Positions 23,539 through 32,429 of a stretch of 64,000 bases of DNA are shown piece after piece; positions within the stretch are counted from its first letter, which is position 1; each line of letters begins with the position of its first letter. This DNA comes from Bacteriovorax sp. PP10 (GTDB lineage Bacteria > Bdellovibrionota > Bacteriovoracia > Bacteriovoracales > Bacteriovoracaceae), in NCBI RefSeq assembly GCF_035013165.1, contig NZ_JAYGJQ010000001.1, positions 620,001 to 684,000 on the forward strand, given 5' to 3'. Under the pieces are notes generated by a model that ran no database searches, was not told where the DNA came from, and saw nothing but the letters and a program-made list of their open reading frames with translations. Made by a program: the position numbers and the translations under genes.

Positions 23539-25743
23539 TTAGTAACGTTCTTTAATGAGAAATTTCACTAAAGACATCGCTGCACCTTCTGTATATCCAA
23601 CGCGAGCTTCTAGGTTTGCTAGCACAGACTTAATCTGTTTTCTGTTTTCGTCAGATAGAGGAGAGCTTTGTCCCGGCCCCATTGTATTAGCATACTCTGC
23701 TTCAAAAAAGACCATATTTCGTGAAATGTTTTGAATAACTTTCTTCTGCTCGCTTCTGAAAGACTCTTGCAGACTGTTCACTAAGTCTGGGAATACTTCT
23801 GTATAAACCAGGGACTTTCCGCGGTTATCAAGAGAGTAAGCACCAAGCTTAGAAAGCAACTGAGAGCGGTATGTTTTTGAATCTTCTTTCAGGCCGATAG
23901 CTGCTTCAAATTCTTTAATGAAGAAATCATCAGGATCAACATATTTACCAAGAGCGGTATTTTTAATTTTCTCACCCTTGTTTAATGCATTGATATTTTC
24001 AATGTAACGACGGATGTAGTCTTCGTATGAACGGTCATCTACCAGACCCAGTGCCGATCTTAACTCACGATCAAAGATATTTAGGTTGTGCTCTTTGATT
24101 AATTCAAGGAAGCGCCCTGGATTATGATAATCAGCCTGAGGGGCCATGTTTAAGAAATCGTACTCACTCTTCTTTTGGATTAAGTGTTGTAGGTATTCTA
24201 AAACTTCCACAAACGTTACATTTTTATGAAGTGAAGAAAGTTTGTAAATAACATGTTTTACATCTCTTGGTGATAAACCAAATTTCCCTTCGTATAAACT
24301 GTCGTTGATGTACTCATTAGCAATATCATCAAAACCTTGTTTTAAGATTTGTTTTGATTCGATATCTAATTTTTCTGGAAGTTCAACTCCAGCAAGGTAT
24401 AGAGCTTTTTCTAACGGATTAAGGTTAGTCGCGATATTTGCTAACTTTTTGTCATTGTAATTTTTCGTCTGGCAAACGCGCAGGCGGGTTAAAACAGCAA
24501 AGAAGCAAAGAGCATTTAGTGCATGAGGTGAAAATTGTGAGCGGTCTCCAATCCCATCAACTTGTTCAGCATAAATTTTCTCTTCATGTTTCACATCGAG
24601 AAGGTAAGGAACAGTGATGAAGTTAAAGCGGCCTTTGAATGAATTGAAATCCGGGTGCTGCTTGAAAGCTGCAAGGTGGATTTCATTTGATGTACCGATG
24701 AAGAAAATATCAAGCTCAGTTAAAATACCCTGAAGATTGATTGATCCTGTTTCCATCGTCATCAATAAGTATTTATATGCATCAAGCGGGCGCTTTAATA
24801 AATCTGAATACTCTAGAACACCACGGTTCGCGAGAACTGCTTCACCTTGAAGTGAAAATAAATTCAGTGATTGAAGGCTTGGCGGAAGACTTTGAAGTCT
24901 TTTATCCATTGTGATTTGTTGCATGCGAGCATCAACATGGATTTGAGGTTCAATTGTCACAGCAGCAGTCGAGTAGCGTTTACTGATTGCAAATCTTTCT
25001 ACGCGGATGTGTTTTAAAACTTCAGCGTGTTTTCCTTTGTAGTTCTTTAAAAGAGCGTCGTAGATCATACGGTTTCTTTTTGAAAGATCCCCTCGGTATA
25101 GATAAGACTTACGAACAGAGGCCAGAAGTCTGGCGTCTCCCTTAAGTGCTTCTTCAATAAGTTTTTGACGGTGCTCTTTTGGAACGAGTAAAAGAGGGTG
25201 ATCTTTTAACTCAGAAGGCATGATCGCAGAAATTTCTTTATCTTCAAGATAAGCGTAACTTCCGTGCTGGCTTTCTCTAACTGTACTATTTAATCCCAGA
25301 GATCCTTTTACATAATTATCTAAAGGAAAAATCCAGCTGAAGCTAAATAGTTTTCCGCTTTCAGTTTCTGAATACTCTTCCATTCCTTTAATAATTTTAT
25401 TAACGATTGATGATTTAGATGAACCGTTAGGCCCGATCAAAAGAATAAATTTATTATTAAATCCTTCTTCGCTGAAGTTCACCAGGTTTTGATAAAGTGA
25501 TTGCTGCACTTTAATCTGTCCGTGAACAGCAGGAGAGTCAGGGTGTTTCATTTGAAATAATTTAAATGATCCGTCTGCGTTGACACCGTAGTGGTTGAGC
25601 ATATCGCGGATATATTCAAACGTTGGTCTACTTTCAAGCTTAGGGTTCTTTTCGAAAATAGTCATATAGTCTGAAAACGATAATGTTTCCAAAGTAGCGT
25701 CAGGTTGTTCAGAAGCTTGATTAATCCAATCTTGGTAGCTCAT
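23539..25743 (-). CDS. prkA: PrkA-family serine protein kinase / AAA+ ATPase
   Basis: This 734-residue protein has an N-terminal AAA domain with Walker A GPNGSSKSS (about 104-112) and a PrkA C-terminal domain. It is longer than Bacillus or E. coli PrkA/YeaG (about 630-640). The family is described as a Ser/Thr kinase, and a Lon-like ATP-dependent protease activity has been reported for B. subtilis PrkA. Usual partners YeaH and SpoVR are not in the window. AAAGGAA precedes the ATG. It is divergent from a membrane-anchored SUMF1-like protein. Confidence 0.9.
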   Translation of the reverse strand: MSYQDWINQASEQPDATLETLSFSDYMTIFEKNPKLESRPTFEYIRDMLNHYGVNADGSFKLFQMKHPDSPAVHGQIKVQQSLYQNLVNFSEEGFNNKFILLIGPNGSSKSSIVNKIIKGMEEYSETESGKLFSFSWIFPLDNYVKGSLGLNSTVRESQHGSYAYLEDKEISAIMPSELKDHPLLLVPKEHRQKLIEEALKGDARLLASVRKSYLYRGDLSKRNRMIYDALLKNYKGKHAEVLKHIRVERFAISKRYSTAAVTIEPQIHVDARMQQITMDKRLQSLPPSLQSLNLFSLQGEAVLANRGVLEYSDLLKRPLDAYKYLLMTMETGSINLQGILTELDIFFIGTSNEIHLAAFKQHPDFNSFKGRFNFITVPYLLDVKHEEKIYAEQVDGIGDRSQFSPHALNALCFFAVLTRLRVCQTKNYNDKKLANIATNLNPLEKALYLAGVELPEKLDIESKQILKQGFDDIANEYINDSLYEGKFGLSPRDVKHVIYKLSSLHKNVTFVEVLEYLQHLIQKKSEYDFLNMAPQADYHNPGRFLELIKEHNLNIFDRELRSALGLVDDRSYEDYIRRYIENINALNKGEKIKNTALGKYVDPDDFFIKEFEAAIGLKEDSKTYRSQLLSKLGAYSLDNRGKSLVYTEVFPDLVNSLQESFRSEQKKVIQNISRNMVFFEAEYANTMGPGQSSPLSDENRKQIKSVLANLEARVGYTEGAAMSLVKFLIKERY

Positions 25744-25789
25744 ATGTGTATTTCCTTTGAGAGCATTGTTAGTTATATTGTAATCTCTT

Positions 25790-26992
25790 ATGAAAAATTA
25801 CAAAAGATTCATTGTTCCAGTGTTAGTTTGTGCCGTTCTTTTTGCGGGCGCAGGCATCGCTTTTTTCTATAAGGGCCGCACGCAGGCACTAAAACCCGAT
25901 CAATTTGTTCAGGAAAAGGCTTCTTTCATGCGTTTATTTCAAAACTCTTCAGAGATTCACAGAATGTGGACTGAAGGTGAAGAGTCGAGAGAATGGTCGC
26001 TGATTAAGTCAGCTTGCTTAAAACATTTAGGGATAACATCAAAGTTTGATGAATCACTTTTGAGATGCAGTCCAATTCTGCTTCAGTGTCATGCTCTGTT
26101 TTCTAAAAATTTAAATTACAAATTTGTGAACTTTGAAGAATTTGATAATTCATCTTATCGTTACATGACGAAATCGAATACGTCATACACTGGTTTAAGA
26201 GATCCGGGAGCGACGGTTACGATCGAAGACCTGCAAACAAAAAAGCGCATGGATATTTTTTTAGCAGATCAATGCCAGGAAGTTTACCTGGAGCAAAGAG
26301 CTTATGCTTATGGCGAGCCAGTTGATCCAAAAGATGGTGAAGACTATCGTTTTGATAATTACAACCGCCACCTTTATTTAGACATTCACCTGACGACCAA
26401 CGCTGAAGTTAATGACTGGTTAAAATTTGGAAACCCTGATTTCACTCGTGGATTAAAAGCAAAAACAGGAAATGATCTTTTTTTACCAGCGACAGACCTA
26501 AATTATTCACAAATTGAAAATTTTTGTTCGTTTAAAGGCAAACAAGTTATGCTGGCCCACTTTTTTGATGCCGCTACTTTTTTACCAATGGATTTAACCG
26601 ATAAAATTCCAAAGAGAAATCTTCGTTCGCCTTATTACTGGACGAAAAAAACCAGTGACTACAAGTCAGACTGTAATTTGATTTATTCAAAAGACTGCCT
26701 TGCTAAAAAAACATACCAGCTTAATTCAATCGGCCCGACATGGGCAGGATTACAGGATTCAATGGGCGGAGTTTTTGAAGTGTTCAGAAACCCGATAGAT
26801 CCGGAAAGTAACTTACGTGCTTCTTCATTTTATTTTGATTCAAAATCTTCATGGCATAAACTTGGCTTCCGCGCCGGATGGAACGGAGAAGGTTTTGATT
26901 TAAGGGATTTCGACTTCAGAGGATTAAATCCTTTTGTAGCGATTGATAAATTTCAAGTAGGATTTCGTTGTATGAGAGAGGTGATGCAATGA
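25790..26992 (+). CDS. Membrane-anchored sulfatase-modifying-factor-like (FGE/SUMF1 fold) protein
   Basis: This 400-residue protein has an N-terminal anchor (VPVLVCAVLFAGAGIAFFY). The C-terminal half (about 235-400) shows the FGE fold pattern: LPATDLNYSQIENFCSFKG, then GLQDSMGGVFEVFRN, LGFRAGWN and a final VGFRCMRE. The catalytic cysteines of true formylglycine-generating enzyme are not evident, so it may be a non-catalytic or binding version. It is coupled to the following lipoprotein by an ATGA overlap, which implies a joint envelope role. The call is from fold-level motifs only. Confidence 0.6.
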   Translation: MKNYKRFIVPVLVCAVLFAGAGIAFFYKGRTQALKPDQFVQEKASFMRLFQNSSEIHRMWTEGEESREWSLIKSACLKHLGITSKFDESLLRCSPILLQCHALFSKNLNYKFVNFEEFDNSSYRYMTKSNTSYTGLRDPGATVTIEDLQTKKRMDIFLADQCQEVYLEQRAYAYGEPVDPKDGEDYRFDNYNRHLYLDIHLTTNAEVNDWLKFGNPDFTRGLKAKTGNDLFLPATDLNYSQIENFCSFKGKQVMLAHFFDAATFLPMDLTDKIPKRNLRSPYYWTKKTSDYKSDCNLIYSKDCLAKKTYQLNSIGPTWAGLQDSMGGVFEVFRNPIDPESNLRASSFYFDSKSSWHKLGFRAGWNGEGFDLRDFDFRGLNPFVAIDKFQVGFRCMREVMQ

Positions 26993-27855
26993 AATTAATT
27001 CTTTGTTGTTTATTGCTAGTTACTTCATGCATGAGCACGAATCAGACTGCCATGACGATTCCTGAAATAGATTTGAAGCTTACACAAGAATGGATTTATG
27101 CCACTTCTACTGGTGACCTGAAATACAATAATGAAGTAATCACTCGCCCTCCAGGTTTCGAACAATTGGTCATGAGTCTGACTATTCCAAGTGCCGGCGG
27201 CCTTGTCGATAAAAAGCACTGCCTTTATTATCAGGTTCCTTATAAAGAAAAAGTCGGACGCATTAGAGTTCAGGAGACTAAAAACCAGACTGAGTGCCCA
27301 GAGGCGACAACTGACGATAAATTTTTTGTCTCACTTGATGGCGTTGATAATTTCAAAGTAGCAGTAGCGAACTATAAAATCGTCATGAGTTTTGACTACA
27401 ATAAGAAAAAAACTGAGATCTCAATTCCTACTCCTAATATCGAATTAGGATTAGTTCACGAAAAATACCAGGCCCTTTCTGAAAAACGCTTAATTAGCGG
27501 GCTTAGACTTTTAAGACTAAGCGAAGACAGTTTTGATTTCGCCAGCAATAAGTACCTGGGACAGCTTTCAGATCGTTTCGCTAGAGGAACAGCTATCAGA
27601 TGTCAGCAGGTCAACAAAGACTGTCAAACAGTCGGAGAGAACCGCTGCGAACAATGTCGATATGGTTGGTATGAAGTCGTCGATTTCCAATGCCCACAAG
27701 GTGGATCAAAATTTTGCGGACAAAATCATTGTGGTGAAAAAAATGAACCTGCTTGTCCACGTGGAATCAAAGTCGTCGATCCACTAGATGCAGGAATTTG
27801 CCAGAGTGACCTGGAGCCTGTGTCTAACGCCGATAAAATCTTAGTCTGCCAGTGA
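26989..27855 (+). CDS. Cys-rich lipoprotein of unknown function
   Basis: From the ATG at 26989 the protein has 288 residues, with a lipobox (LLVTSC). The C-terminal 90 residues hold many cysteines (CQQVNKDC, CEQCRYGW, CPQGG, CGQNHCGE), suggesting a disulfide-rich module. The start overlaps the upstream stop (ATGA), and GGTGA serves as ribosome-binding site. Its end overlaps the convergent lipoprotein gene by 15 bases. Confidence 0.72.
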   Translation: MKLILCCLLLVTSCMSTNQTAMTIPEIDLKLTQEWIYATSTGDLKYNNEVITRPPGFEQLVMSLTIPSAGGLVDKKHCLYYQVPYKEKVGRIRVQETKNQTECPEATTDDKFFVSLDGVDNFKVAVANYKIVMSFDYNKKKTEISIPTPNIELGLVHEKYQALSEKRLISGLRLLRLSEDSFDFASNKYLGQLSDRFARGTAIRCQQVNKDCQTVGENRCEQCRYGWYEVVDFQCPQGGSKFCGQNHCGEKNEPACPRGIKVVDPLDAGICQSDLEPVSNADKILVCQ

Positions 27856-28539
27856 GTTAATGAAGTTAGGTGGAAGTCTTTCCATCACTTCGTTAATGTC
27901 TGCACCAATTGTGTGAACAATAACAAAAGAGCGTAGTGGACTTGCAGGATTTGCATCAACTGAAGCATCTTTTAGTGCTGATTTCCTGGCGCGAAGAACG
28001 GCCAGAACATAATCACTTACTAAAAATTTATCCATTGAAAATTTCTTGTCGATTTTTTTGTCTGATAAACCAATCAACGCCACACCTTCATGAATGATGT
28101 AGGGATTAATATTGGCCTTCTTAATGAAATTGTCTTCGTTAAGATCAACCACAGAGCTGTTTAAAAACTGCTGAGGGTATTTATCAAAAGAGATATCCTG
28201 AGAGTCCGCGATGATGAAGTCTTCAATCGTAAGATTCACAACGTCCACACCTTTACCAAGAAGAGATTGAAGCGTGGCCTCGTTCTGCTCTTTTGTCGCA
28301 TTGGCCTTTAAGATATGCCCGGTATGAACAATGAAAACATTATCAGATATTTTTGCTGCTACTTCTGATCTTGATTCAATTTTATCAGTTAAATAAAGTG
28401 GGAAGGTTAAGTCGTGGTTTTTAACCAGTCCAGAGCTCGCCGTTGAAATAGAAACAGAGTTTCTTTTTTGAGCGCTTGAACATGAAGCAAGCATAACCAG
28501 AGAGGCCAGTAGTAGTAGTGAAAAATGGTTTCTCATCAT
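27841..28539 (-). CDS. Lipoprotein of unknown function
   Basis: This 232-residue protein has a signal peptide with lipobox (VMLASC). The mature chain has an alpha/beta pattern (VFIVHTGHILKAN, GVDVVNLTIEDFIIAD). No family was recognised. Its start is one base into the stop of the cysteine desulfurase gene, so it is the last gene of the nadA operon. Its 3' end overlaps the convergent gene by 15 bases. Confidence 0.7.
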   Translation of the reverse strand: MMRNHFSLLLLASLVMLASCSSAQKRNSVSISTASSGLVKNHDLTFPLYLTDKIESRSEVAAKISDNVFIVHTGHILKANATKEQNEATLQSLLGKGVDVVNLTIEDFIIADSQDISFDKYPQQFLNSSVVDLNEDNFIKKANINPYIIHEGVALIGLSDKKIDKKFSMDKFLVSDYVLAVLRARKSALKDASVDANPASPLRSFVIVHTIGADINEVMERLPPNFINSLAD

Positions 28540-29693
28540 TAAAAGCTCGCAACCTTTGTAAGTTTAGCATACGCCTTAGAAAGTGCGTCTGTTAGAAGAT
28601 CATAGTTTTCATGAGGAGAGTTCATGCAAAGACTGATTCGAACCACACCGCGACCTACATCATCAGTGACACCCATTGCTCTAAGCACTTTAGATGTGAC
28701 CGGCATGTTGTCTGAGCATGCAGATGAAGTTGTAACGAAAATGTCCTGTGATTCAAGTTCGATTTGCACCGCTTGTCCGTGAATTCCTGGATAAGAAATA
28801 TAAGTTGTCGTTGCAAGACGTGGAGCATTTTCTCCAAGAATGACAACTGCAGGGAAAGCTTTTTTCATTTTAGCTTCGAACTCTGTACGTTTTTTAGCAA
28901 GAGCTTCAAGATTAACGAAAGCGGCGTCGATTGCAGTTAAAGCAACGGCCATAGTCTCATTACCTAGATAGTTTTGAGTTCCACCACGGTGTCCTTTTTC
29001 CTGACCACCACCAATGATAAGTGGAGTGATGCCTTCTGGATTTTTTGCCAGAAGAATTCCTGTTCCAGTCAGTGCCCCAAATTTGTGGCCTGATGTCACA
29101 GCGTAATCGAAATTTGATTCTTTAAAGTTGAATGGAGTTTTTCCAATGAACTGTGTTGTATCGCAAAGAAATGGAATTCCGTTATCTACACAAAGAGAAT
29201 TGATTTCTTTGTAAGGTTGGATAACTCCCGTTTCATTGTTTGCGGCCATAACTGAAATAAGAGCGATGTTATTTTTGTTTTGTCCGATCCATTGTTTTAG
29301 GACTTCTACATCAACAACTCCGTCACCGTTGACTGGAAGAACTTTTACTTCAAACCCACGCTCTTGTGCGTAGTAGTTTGCTGTATTGATAATTGCCGAG
29401 TGCTCGATTCCAGAAATGATAATTATTTTCTTTTTTACTTCGCGGCCTAAAACACTGTGAAAAACAGTTGAGATTCCTTCTGTTGCTCCAGAGTTGAAAA
29501 TCACCTGATCGAAATCTGCACCTAGAATTTTGGCACAAACCGCGCGAGCGTTTTCCATTCCCATTAATGTTTTTGCTCCAAGATAGTGAATGGCATTCGG
29601 GTTAGCGAATGGCCCTTTTTCAAGTCTCTTGATCAGATACTCTTTTACTTGTAAGCAAAGAGGAGCACTTCCATTATAATCAGCGTAAATCAT
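28539..29693 (-). CDS. Cysteine desulfurase (class V aminotransferase, NifS/IscS-like)
   Basis: This 384-residue PLP enzyme has a lysine in SGHKFG (Lys204) that would bind PLP, and a catalytic cysteine in TSSACSDN (Cys326). It transfers sulfur from cysteine as a persulfide for Fe-S assembly. It lies nine bases after nadA, whose product needs a [4Fe-4S] cluster, and downstream of a rhodanese gene. A dedicated NadA-maturation role, as for Bacillus NifS, is inferred from that. Confidence 0.9.
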   Translation of the reverse strand: MIYADYNGSAPLCLQVKEYLIKRLEKGPFANPNAIHYLGAKTLMGMENARAVCAKILGADFDQVIFNSGATEGISTVFHSVLGREVKKKIIIISGIEHSAIINTANYYAQERGFEVKVLPVNGDGVVDVEVLKQWIGQNKNNIALISVMAANNETGVIQPYKEINSLCVDNGIPFLCDTTQFIGKTPFNFKESNFDYAVTSGHKFGALTGTGILLAKNPEGITPLIIGGGQEKGHRGGTQNYLGNETMAVALTAIDAAFVNLEALAKKRTEFEAKMKKAFPAVVILGENAPRLATTTYISYPGIHGQAVQIELESQDIFVTTSSACSDNMPVTSKVLRAMGVTDDVGRGVVRISLCMNSPHENYDLLTDALSKAYAKLTKVASF

Positions 29694-29702
29694 ATTTCTT
29701 AC

Positions 29703-30812
29703 CTATTTTATAGCGAGCATTCTATCAAGCGCTAAGAGAGAAGAGCGCGCGACATCTTCTGGCACACTAATAATATTTATTGGTTTATTCTCTTTTATCG
29801 CACGGAAACTGGCAAGTAACCAACGAGGTCTTACGCGATACATAGTTGTACATAAGCACTGGTATGGCGAAAGAGAAACGATGGTTTTGTCAGGAAACCA
29901 AGCAGCAAGTCTGTTTACCAAATTGATTTCTGTTCCTACTGCAAATTTACTTCCTGCAGGAGATTTTTCAATTTTGTCGATGATGTATGAAGTCGAGCCA
30001 TTGTCATCAGCAGCTTGAACAACATCAAACGGACACTCAGGGTGAACGATAACTGTCATTGAAGGATCTTTTTTCTTGATAGCAAGAACCTGGTCTTTAG
30101 TGAAACCTTGGTGCACAGAACAGAATCCGTACCAAAGAATAACTTTTGCTTTTGCAATTTGTTCTGAAGTTAAACCACCGTTCAACATATTTGGATTGTA
30201 GATCACCATGTCTTCTAGTGGGATTCCCATTTTAAAACAAGTGTTACGACCTAAGTGTTGATCAGGGAAAAATAAAAGTTTCTGACCTTGATTTAAGGCC
30301 CATGAAATAACTTTCTCTGCATTTGATGAAGTACAGATACTTCCACCATTATCACCAACGAAAGCTTTTAATGTCGCCGCACAGTTGATGTACGTAACAG
30401 GAATCACTTTTTCAGTTGTCGATTTTTGAATGAAGTTCCATGCTTTATCGATTTCAGATCTTCTTGCCATATCGGCCATCGAGCATCCTGCTTTTAAATC
30501 CGGCAGAATCACTTTTTGGTTAGGGCCTGTCAGCATGTCTGCTGTTTCGGCCATGAAGTGCACTCCACAAAAAATAATATACTCAATGTCTTGCTTAGCA
30601 GCTTCGCGAGCAAGTTGAAGAGAGTCCCCAGTGATATCAGCAAAAGCGATAACATCGTCTTGTTGATAATGGTGACCTAAAACCACAACGCGGTCTTTTA
30701 GTTCTTCTTTTATTTTTTTGAGTTCAACTAGAACCTGATCATCACTGAGTTCTTCCTCAGTGATGGTCGGTTTATAATTGTCATCTTTTTCGTCAGAAAA
30801 TAAATCTAACAT
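29703..30812 (-). CDS. nadA: Quinolinate synthase A
   Basis: NadA condenses iminoaspartate with dihydroxyacetone phosphate to quinolinate for NAD synthesis. Motifs: VVLGHHYQQDDVI near the N-terminus and three cluster-ligand cysteines (AGCSMAD, GFCSVHQGF, YQCLCTT). An upstream in-frame ATG at 30851 would overlap the rhodanese gene. The ATG at 30812 has AAGGAA upstream and lies nine bases after the rhodanese stop, so it is chosen (369 residues). nadB and nadC are not in the window. Confidence 0.95.
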   Translation of the reverse strand: MLDLFSDEKDDNYKPTITEEELSDDQVLVELKKIKEELKDRVVVLGHHYQQDDVIAFADITGDSLQLAREAAKQDIEYIIFCGVHFMAETADMLTGPNQKVILPDLKAGCSMADMARRSEIDKAWNFIQKSTTEKVIPVTYINCAATLKAFVGDNGGSICTSSNAEKVISWALNQGQKLLFFPDQHLGRNTCFKMGIPLEDMVIYNPNMLNGGLTSEQIAKAKVILWYGFCSVHQGFTKDQVLAIKKKDPSMTVIVHPECPFDVVQAADDNGSTSYIIDKIEKSPAGSKFAVGTEINLVNRLAAWFPDKTIVSLSPYQCLCTTMYRVRPRWLLASFRAIKENKPINIISVPEDVARSSLLALDRMLAIK

Positions 30813-30820
30813 ATCTTTCC

Positions 30821-31138
30821 TTAAATAACGGGGAAGCCTGCTTGAGTCCAAGCGAGAATTCCGCCTTCAACATTATTTAAATCGCTATAGCCTTGCGAAA
30901 GTAAAAACATACAAGCATTCATGCTGCGTTTTCCACTTCTACATTGAACAACGATTTTTGCATCTTTTTCAGTTAACACTGCTTCATATCTTTGTTGAAA
31001 CTCAGATAGTGGAAGTAGGGCAGCACCTTCGATGTGTCCTTCTTGCCATTCCTCAAGTTCACGGCAGTCGATGAAATAAAATTTTTCATCACTATCCAAT
31101 TTTGCTTTTAATTCTTGAACATCCATTTCTTTAATCAT
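30821..31138 (-). CDS. Single-domain rhodanese-like protein
   Basis: This 105-residue protein has the rhodanese active loop CRSGKRS (about 70-76) with DCRELEEWQEGHIEGA, the usual substrate-side signature. It is a cytoplasmic sulfur carrier or transferase. Position directly before nadA and a cysteine desulfurase suggests it handles sulfur for the same cluster. No signal peptide. Confidence 0.9.
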   Translation of the reverse strand: MIKEMDVQELKAKLDSDEKFYFIDCRELEEWQEGHIEGAALLPLSEFQQRYEAVLTEKDAKIVVQCRSGKRSMNACMFLLSQGYSDLNNVEGGILAWTQAGFPVI

Positions 31139-31152
31139 TGCGTTTTTCCTAA

Positions 31153-31857
31153 TTAAAATTTCGCAACTAGTGCAGTCGTTAGAAGTGTATCTGTTTTAGT
31201 TGTCGCAGTAGCTGCTGGTAGATGATCATATCTTAGCAGATAAGCACTCTTAATGGAAAATACACTGGTAAGAGCGGCAGATACTGAAAGCTCTGTATTG
31301 ATTTGGTAATCTTTTCCTTCTTTCATATTTGGAACGTATTCAAGGAAATACTTAGTTGAAACACTTGGGTTCCATTTCTTTTCTAATTCTGTGTAAGCAC
31401 GAAGAGAATTTTTGTAATCATGAGAACCATTGTTTAGTTTCTCATTTGTATAACGGTAACCGGCTTCAGCCAGCCAGTAGAACATTTCTTCTTTGATGAT
31501 ATTGTATTTAGCACCGATGTCAGTTAGTTGACGAAGATAGTAACCTGCAAATTTATCGCTTTCGAAACCTTGTGCAACGAATAGAGAAAATTTGTCGTTT
31601 AATATGCGCTCATAACGAAGCCCACCGAAAATATAACGCGCACTTTCATCGTTGTTTGAATAAGAGTTTAAATATCTAGCGTCAAATTTTAAAACATTGT
31701 CGTCAAATTTATATGAGTTTGCTTGTTTGGCGTTGTAGTTTTTTGATTTTGTATTTCCTGCGGCCACTGCGATACCGGCCTCAGATTCATTGGTAAAATC
31801 AGCAGCGATTGCTGTCTGTAACATTGTGGCCATCAGGGCGAAAACGATCCATTTCAT
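31153..31857 (-). CDS. DUF481-family outer-membrane protein (YdiY-like)
   Basis: This 234-residue protein has a signal peptide (ending TAIAA) and the DUF481 pattern ESEAGIAVAAGNTKSKNYNA, with beta strands alternating to a terminal phenylalanine (LVAKF), as in outer-membrane barrels. Function is unknown; E. coli YdiY is reported as salt- or acid-induced. It is the first gene of the minus-strand unit leading into the rhodanese gene 14 bases later. Confidence 0.85.
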   Translation of the reverse strand: MKWIVFALMATMLQTAIAADFTNESEAGIAVAAGNTKSKNYNAKQANSYKFDDNVLKFDARYLNSYSNNDESARYIFGGLRYERILNDKFSLFVAQGFESDKFAGYYLRQLTDIGAKYNIIKEEMFYWLAEAGYRYTNEKLNNGSHDYKNSLRAYTELEKKWNPSVSTKYFLEYVPNMKEGKDYQINTELSVSAALTSVFSIKSAYLLRYDHLPAATATTKTDTLLTTALVAKF

Positions 31858-32008
31858 GAACTACCTCTTATGTGTAAAATATTTATAAATTGGGCCCCAA
31901 TTATGTCTCCCATACACCCAAAAAAGTCTAGTGAAATAGGGCTTGTCGATTAAATGCTTTTCATGCAATTCTCTAAATAGATTCCAACTAACATATAAGG
32001 AGAAGATC

Positions 32009-32428
32009 ATGTTAAAAGAATTTAAAAGCTTCGCTATGAAAGGAAACGTGGTCGACTTGGCGGTGGGGGTCATTATTGGGGCTTCTTTCGGAGCAATTGT
32101 GAAATCTTTGGTTGATGACATCATCATGCCACCAATCGGGTTCCTTCTTGGTAACGTTGATTTTTCAAATTTATTTGTCGTGATTAAAGAAGGAGCGAAA
32201 GTTCCAGGTCCATATACAACTCTTGCTGAAGCTAATGCTGCTGGTGCGGTTTTAATTAAGTACGGGGCATTCGCTAACACTGTCGTGAGTTTCTTAATTG
32301 TTGCTTTCGCCGTTTTCATTTTAGTAAATCAACTTCAGAAACTTAAAAAAGAAGAACCAGCAGCGCCAGCTCTTCCAAGTGATGAAGTTAAATTATTAGG
32401 TGAGATTCGCGATCTTTTAAAGAAATAA
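32009..32428 (+). CDS. mscL: Large-conductance mechanosensitive channel
   Basis: This 139-residue protein matches MscL throughout: [20 protein letters not shown] (S1 and first transmembrane helix), [13 protein letters not shown], second helix [18 protein letters not shown] and a charged C-terminal helix. It releases solutes under membrane tension. AAGGAGA lies just before the ATG. It is convergent with a phytase-like gene with one base between the stops and no terminator. Confidence 0.96.
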   Translation: MLKEFKSFAMKGNVVDLAVGVIIGASFGAIVKSLVDDIIMPPIGFLLGNVDFSNLFVVIKEGAKVPGPYTTLAEANAAGAVLIKYGAFANTVVSFLIVAFAVFILVNQLQKLKKEEPAAPALPSDEVKLLGEIRDLLKK

Positions 32429-32429
32429 T

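Noticed and set aside
31861-32319. 152-codon minus-strand frame over mscL
   Set aside because: It is a shadow of mscL on the opposite strand; MscL matches its family over its full length.
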